From: Bacteroidales bacterium
GTDB lineage: Bacteria; Bacteroidota; Bacteroidia; Bacteroidales; B18-G4
Direction: 5' to 3'
Assembly (NCBI GenBank): GCA_018400295.1
Contig: JAGYMZ010000008.1
Span: 1 to 64,000, forward strand
DNA: 64,000 bases
Part shown: positions 60,481-64,000 of the stretch, in pieces
How the letters are laid out: each line of letters starts with the position of its first letter
Position numbering within the stretch: the stretch's first letter is position 1
The notes under the pieces: generated by a model
Told to the model about the DNA's origin: nothing
Databases searched by the model: none
Seen by the model: the letters and a program-made list of their open reading frames with translations, nothing else
Made by a program: the position numbers and the translations under genes

Positions 60481-63450
60481 ATGAGCAGCAGAAAATCTGA
60501 ATCTTATCTGAAAAAGTTTTTACAGGATTTTTCTCTTCCTTTCCTGCAAACGGACAGGAACGGAAAGATCATTGATGTCGATGAACCGCTATCCCACTCA
60601 CTGGGCTATGAAAAAAAAGCGGTGATTGGACGGTTGTTTGATGATTTTACCACCGATACTTCCTTCAGCATGAAGCCTCATTTGGATAAAGGGACCAACC
60701 CGATTTACAGTGGGGAAGGATTGCATCTGACGGATGCCTGGGGGAAAAAAAGGGCTTTTAAGTATTCCCTGTTCCGTGAAGGTGAAAATGTTGTATACAT
60801 CAGTCTGCAGGAATTGGAGCCTGTGATAGATACCGGCCGGCATTCCGTCAAAGAGGAGGAAACCTGGATGTCGCCCGAAGTGATATTCAGGATGGACAAT
60901 GAAGGGCGCTTCCTGGATGTTCTTTACGTTCATTCCGAGGACAGCCTGGCCTTTCATCCGGATGATTTTATCGGTAAAAAGCTTGAGGAGATAAACTTTC
61001 CCGCGGAAAGCATACGGCTTGGAATACAGAATATTACTCTGGCACTGGATCGTCGTGAGGTCCGGGAATTTGTATACAGCATTCATAAGCGATCCGGCTC
61101 TGAAAAGAAATATGAAGCCAAGATCATACCTGTTGGCCAAAATGAGATACTTTTCATAGCGTGTGATATCACGGGGAAGCTGGAAACAGAAAAATATTTC
61201 AGGTATTCCGAATCCAGGTTCAGGAAATTGTACGATGATATACCGGTGGGGATATACCGGACTACCCCGGAGGGACGTGTTCTGATGGCCAATAATACAT
61301 TTTGCGAAATGCTGGGTTTTTCTTCCTTTTCTGATGTTCCCCTGCTGAATCTCAACCAGGCGGATGTTGATACCGGTTATGACCGTGAAGGATTCATCAA
61401 AATGATTGAAGAACAGGGTTCACTGGCAGGATATGAATCCCGGATAAAAGCAAGGGATGGCACGTTTCGCTACATCAAGGAAAATGCTCATCTGGTAAGG
61501 GATGAAAGTGGGCAGACTGCCTATTATGAAGGGACCATCGTTGACATTACCAAGCTCAAGCAAACCCAGAATAAGCTGCGGAAGTCCGAACTTGAAAAAT
61601 CGGCCATCCTGAACAGCATGATCGAACTGTTCATGTTTTATGATACGGACCTGAAAATACAATGGGCAAGTAAAACGGCGGCAGATACCCTGGGCAAGGA
61701 TCCTGCCGAAATGATCGGCAAAAATTGCTATGAAGTATGGCATGATGCAACCCGTCCCTGTGAACATTGTCCCGTTAAGAAAGCCATGCATACGAGCAAG
61801 CCTCAGCAGGGGGAGATCCGAACCGCTGATGGCCGGATATGGGATATGCGTGGCTATCCTGTGTTTGACGAAAACGGTACCCTGATCGGTGCCACAGAAT
61901 TTGGCCAGGACATTACGGTTCAAAAAGATTTCGAAGAGAAGTTGAAACATTCGAAAGAGCTTGCGGAAAAGGCCAATAATTTCAAGAGCGAATTTTTGTC
62001 AAACATATCTCATGAGATACGGACACCACTCAATGTCATCATAGGATTTACCGATCTGCTGGATAACAGTTTGATGGACCCTCAGTACAAAGAATACCTG
62101 GAATCAATAAAGGCTTCAAGCAACAGCATACTCAGGCTCGTGGATGACATTCTGGACATTTCCCGGATAGAAGCAGGGAAGTTTAATCTCCAGTATAAAT
62201 CGGTCAACCTTTTCAAGATCGTTAAGGAGCTGAAGCAAATGTTTTTGGACAGGGCGATGCGCAAACAATTGGATTTGAGCATTGAAGTGGATGAGTCCAT
62301 TCCCAGGTTCCTGATCATGGATGAAGTCAGGGTGAAACAGATCCTTACCAACCTGCTCAGCAATTCCATTAAATATACGGTGCGCGGGCATGTGAAATTA
62401 AAGATCTATGTGCTGGAGCGAAGATCCATGATGGGAAGTGAGGAAATTGACCTGAGAATGCAGGTGGAGGATACAGGCATTGGCATTCCGGAGGAGGACT
62501 TTGAGAATATTTTTGAGCCTTTCACGCAGGTTCGAAAAAACCGTGCCAGGGGAAAGGGGTATGGGCTGGGACTGGCCATTACCAAACGCCTGGTTGAATT
62601 AATGGATGGTTTCATAAAGATTGAAAGCGAACTTGACAAGGGTACCACCTTTTTTGTGGACCTGAACCAGGTGCTGGTCCAGTCTTATACCCTGGGTTAC
62701 AGCCAGGAATCGGATGCGGAACAGGAGGATTACAAAGGGAAGACCATATTGCTGGTGGATGATTCCGATGTTAACCGGCGGCTGGTGCGTGAAAATTTGG
62801 AGAATGCGGGCATAAAGATCATTGAGGCCGAAGACGGGCGGCAGGCTGTGACGTTGGCGGAAAAATTCAGGCCCGATCTCATTTTGATGGATATCTTAAT
62901 GCCGGAAATGGATGGATTTGAATCCACGCGTATCATCCGGGATAATCCCGATCTGGAGAAGATCCCGGTCGTGGCGTTAACCGCTCTGGCCATGAAAGAA
63001 GATGTACAAAAGATTGAAAATTTTAATTTTGATGATTATTTGCTCAAGCCTTTTCATATCTCCGATCTGATGGAAAAGATCAAGCCATTGCTGGGTTCTT
63101 CCAAAACGGAACCGGCAGAGAAAGAACTTAAGGGGTTCCCGCGTACCGTTGTGCAGGAGGTTGACCACACTAAGCTGGAATCGGCTGTTTCATATCTTGG
63201 CAAGGATCTTATGAAGGAATGGGAGGACTTATTCATAAACAGGGAGTTTGCAGGCATCCGGAAATTTTCTGAAAAAATCCTTTCCATCGGTTCCTCGTCC
63301 GGTATCCCGGAGATCATTGAATTTGGCGAAGATATGTTTAATTATGCCAAAGATTATGATGTTGAGAATATTAATACATGTCTGGAAGTGTATCCGCAAT
63401 TTGTAGAAAAACTAACCCAACGCAAAGGCAATGATCATGAACGAACGTGA
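60481..63450 (+). CDS. Multi-PAS hybrid sensor histidine kinase with C-terminal Hpt-like region
   Basis: A 989-residue cytoplasmic sensor kinase. Four PAS-type regions lie at about 15-120, 130-235, 245-365 and 375-480; the fourth has C427 and C430 (PCEHCP), a possible redox or metal site. The HisKA domain has the phosphorylated histidine H511 (SNISHEIRTPLN), followed by the HATPase N-box (NLLSNSIKYT), G1 (DTGIGIPEE) and G2 (GYGLGLAI). A receiver domain at about 752-870 has D804 (LILMDILMPEMDGF), T834 and K856. The last about 105 residues look like an Hpt fold, but the usual H-x-L-K-G is replaced by RKFSEK. No transmembrane helix was seen. It overlaps the next gene by 14 nt. Confidence 0.93.
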   Translation: MSSRKSESYLKKFLQDFSLPFLQTDRNGKIIDVDEPLSHSLGYEKKAVIGRLFDDFTTDTSFSMKPHLDKGTNPIYSGEGLHLTDAWGKKRAFKYSLFREGENVVYISLQELEPVIDTGRHSVKEEETWMSPEVIFRMDNEGRFLDVLYVHSEDSLAFHPDDFIGKKLEEINFPAESIRLGIQNITLALDRREVREFVYSIHKRSGSEKKYEAKIIPVGQNEILFIACDITGKLETEKYFRYSESRFRKLYDDIPVGIYRTTPEGRVLMANNTFCEMLGFSSFSDVPLLNLNQADVDTGYDREGFIKMIEEQGSLAGYESRIKARDGTFRYIKENAHLVRDESGQTAYYEGTIVDITKLKQTQNKLRKSELEKSAILNSMIELFMFYDTDLKIQWASKTAADTLGKDPAEMIGKNCYEVWHDATRPCEHCPVKKAMHTSKPQQGEIRTADGRIWDMRGYPVFDENGTLIGATEFGQDITVQKDFEEKLKHSKELAEKANNFKSEFLSNISHEIRTPLNVIIGFTDLLDNSLMDPQYKEYLESIKASSNSILRLVDDILDISRIEAGKFNLQYKSVNLFKIVKELKQMFLDRAMRKQLDLSIEVDESIPRFLIMDEVRVKQILTNLLSNSIKYTVRGHVKLKIYVLERRSMMGSEEIDLRMQVEDTGIGIPEEDFENIFEPFTQVRKNRARGKGYGLGLAITKRLVELMDGFIKIESELDKGTTFFVDLNQVLVQSYTLGYSQESDAEQEDYKGKTILLVDDSDVNRRLVRENLENAGIKIIEAEDGRQAVTLAEKFRPDLILMDILMPEMDGFESTRIIRDNPDLEKIPVVALTALAMKEDVQKIENFNFDDYLLKPFHISDLMEKIKPLLGSSKTEPAEKELKGFPRTVVQEVDHTKLESAVSYLGKDLMKEWEDLFINREFAGIRKFSEKILSIGSSSGIPEIIEFGEDMFNYAKDYDVENINTCLEVYPQFVEKLTQRKGNDHERT

Positions 63451-64000
63451 CAACCATATACTTGTTGTAGACGATGAGCCTTCCAACATCCAGCTTATTG
63501 GCAAGATATTGGAAATGAGTGGATATTCGGTACATTATGCCATGGATGGAAAATCATCCCTGGAGCTTGTTAAAAAGTTTGATATCGACCTGATCCTTCT
63601 GGATGTCATGTTGCCCGACCTGGATGGATTTGAAGTGTGTACCAAATTGATGGATGATGAGAACACACAGGATATCCCGATCATTTTTATCACTGCCCGG
63701 TCCGAAATTGAAAATATTACACGGGGTTTTCAACTGGGCGGGGTGGATTATGTGACCAAGCCTTTCAATGAGGCAGAGCTGACCGCCAGGATCAAAACCC
63801 ACCTTGAACTCAAGAACAAACGGGACCACTTAAAAAAGGAACTCATAAACAGGGAGAAAATGATATCCGATAGTGTGGTCTTTCTGACCGGCCGGAACGA
63901 ATGGATCATCGGCATCATCGATGCGCTGAAAGACCTTGATCAAAAGACCGGCAGAAAATATCATACAGAGATCCGGGAACTCCAGAAACAAATGCGGAAA
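63437..64000 (+). CDS. Response regulator, N-terminal part (open at window edge)
   Basis: Starts at the ATG 63437, 14 nt before the end of the hybrid kinase gene, so it is translationally coupled. The visible 188 residues begin HILVVDDEPSNIQLIG, with D-D at about 11-12, a phosphorylation site in LILLDVMLPDLDGFE, the Thr in IFITAR and K in YVTKPFNEAE, which together give a complete receiver domain. A Lys/Glu-rich linker (HLKKELINREKMISDSVV) follows, consistent with a coiled coil or signalling helix. The output domain lies beyond the window, so its type (DNA-binding or other) is unknown. It is the probable target of the upstream kinase. Confidence 0.9.
   Translation, partial: MNERDNHILVVDDEPSNIQLIGKILEMSGYSVHYAMDGKSSLELVKKFDIDLILLDVMLPDLDGFEVCTKLMDDENTQDIPIIFITARSEIENITRGFQLGGVDYVTKPFNEAELTARIKTHLELKNKRDHLKKELINREKMISDSVVFLTGRNEWIIGIIDALKDLDQKTGRKYHTEIRELQKQMRK

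Overview
The window reads as a chromosomal segment of a Bacteroidota bacterium, probably from the Bacteroidales/Marinilabiliales side. The evidence is lineage-typical content and layout: a fused SecDF, five proteins with type IX secretion (T9SS) C-terminal sorting domains, a complete aerotolerance (Bat) operon, a DUF4492 gene in front of cydA, a PorE-like OmpA protein, and many start-proximal copies of the Bacteroidota -7 promoter box TAnnTTTG (several with TTG 19-20 nt upstream). No rRNA, tRNA, CRISPR array or insertion sequence was seen. Genus and species cannot be named from the sequence alone.

Layout. 0.1-1.3 kb: one tyrosine recombinase with an unusual N-terminal extension, the only mobile-DNA signature. 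1.5-4.6 kb: cytochrome bd oxidase operon (DUF4492, cydA, cydB and an unlisted 40-residue CydX-like microprotein). 4.7-8.6 kb: LemA/TPM/TPM envelope operon and htpG. 8.8-11.6 kb: small membrane protein, RNA-type methyltransferase and ilvE. 11.7-16.2 kb: pyrF, an encapsulin nanocompartment with its ferritin-like cargo, prfA and purM. 16.3-25.1 kb: envelope and secretion genes (PorE-like OmpA protein with a degenerate protease-like tail, tatA, secDF, hldD, an MFS carrier). 25.3-29.7 kb: two tandem secreted trypsin-fold proteases with PKD and T9SS domains. 29.7-34.9 kb: rluD, a T9SS protein, a PASTA-only membrane protein and ddl. 34.9-40.7 kb: rdgB, SGNH lipoprotein, FadL-type porin, Omp85-family protein and ung. 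40.8-47.1 kb: an unlisted small lipoprotein, a small outer-membrane-type protein and two large T9SS cargo proteins. 47.5-56.1 kb: eight-gene moxR-Bat operon. 56.3-60.4 kb: merR, M23 peptidase and alaS. 60.5-64.0 kb: a multi-PAS hybrid histidine kinase overlapping a response regulator that runs off the window.

The strongest theme is the cell envelope and secretion: SecDF and TatA export, a T9SS-type outer-membrane lipoprotein/OmpA component, five T9SS cargo proteins, Omp85 and FadL barrels, LPS heptose synthesis and peptidoglycan genes. A second theme is oxygen and iron handling: cytochrome bd, Bat aerotolerance and encapsulated ferritin. I found no clearly new multi-gene defence or biosynthetic system. 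The best candidates for undescribed biology are the CydX-like microprotein, the retropepsin-like DAN-containing tail on the OmpA protein, the perfect inverted repeat that carries two divergent promoters, the helically phased TGTTAA array in front of moxR, the small lipoprotein/barrel pair, and the degenerate Hpt-like tail of the hybrid kinase.
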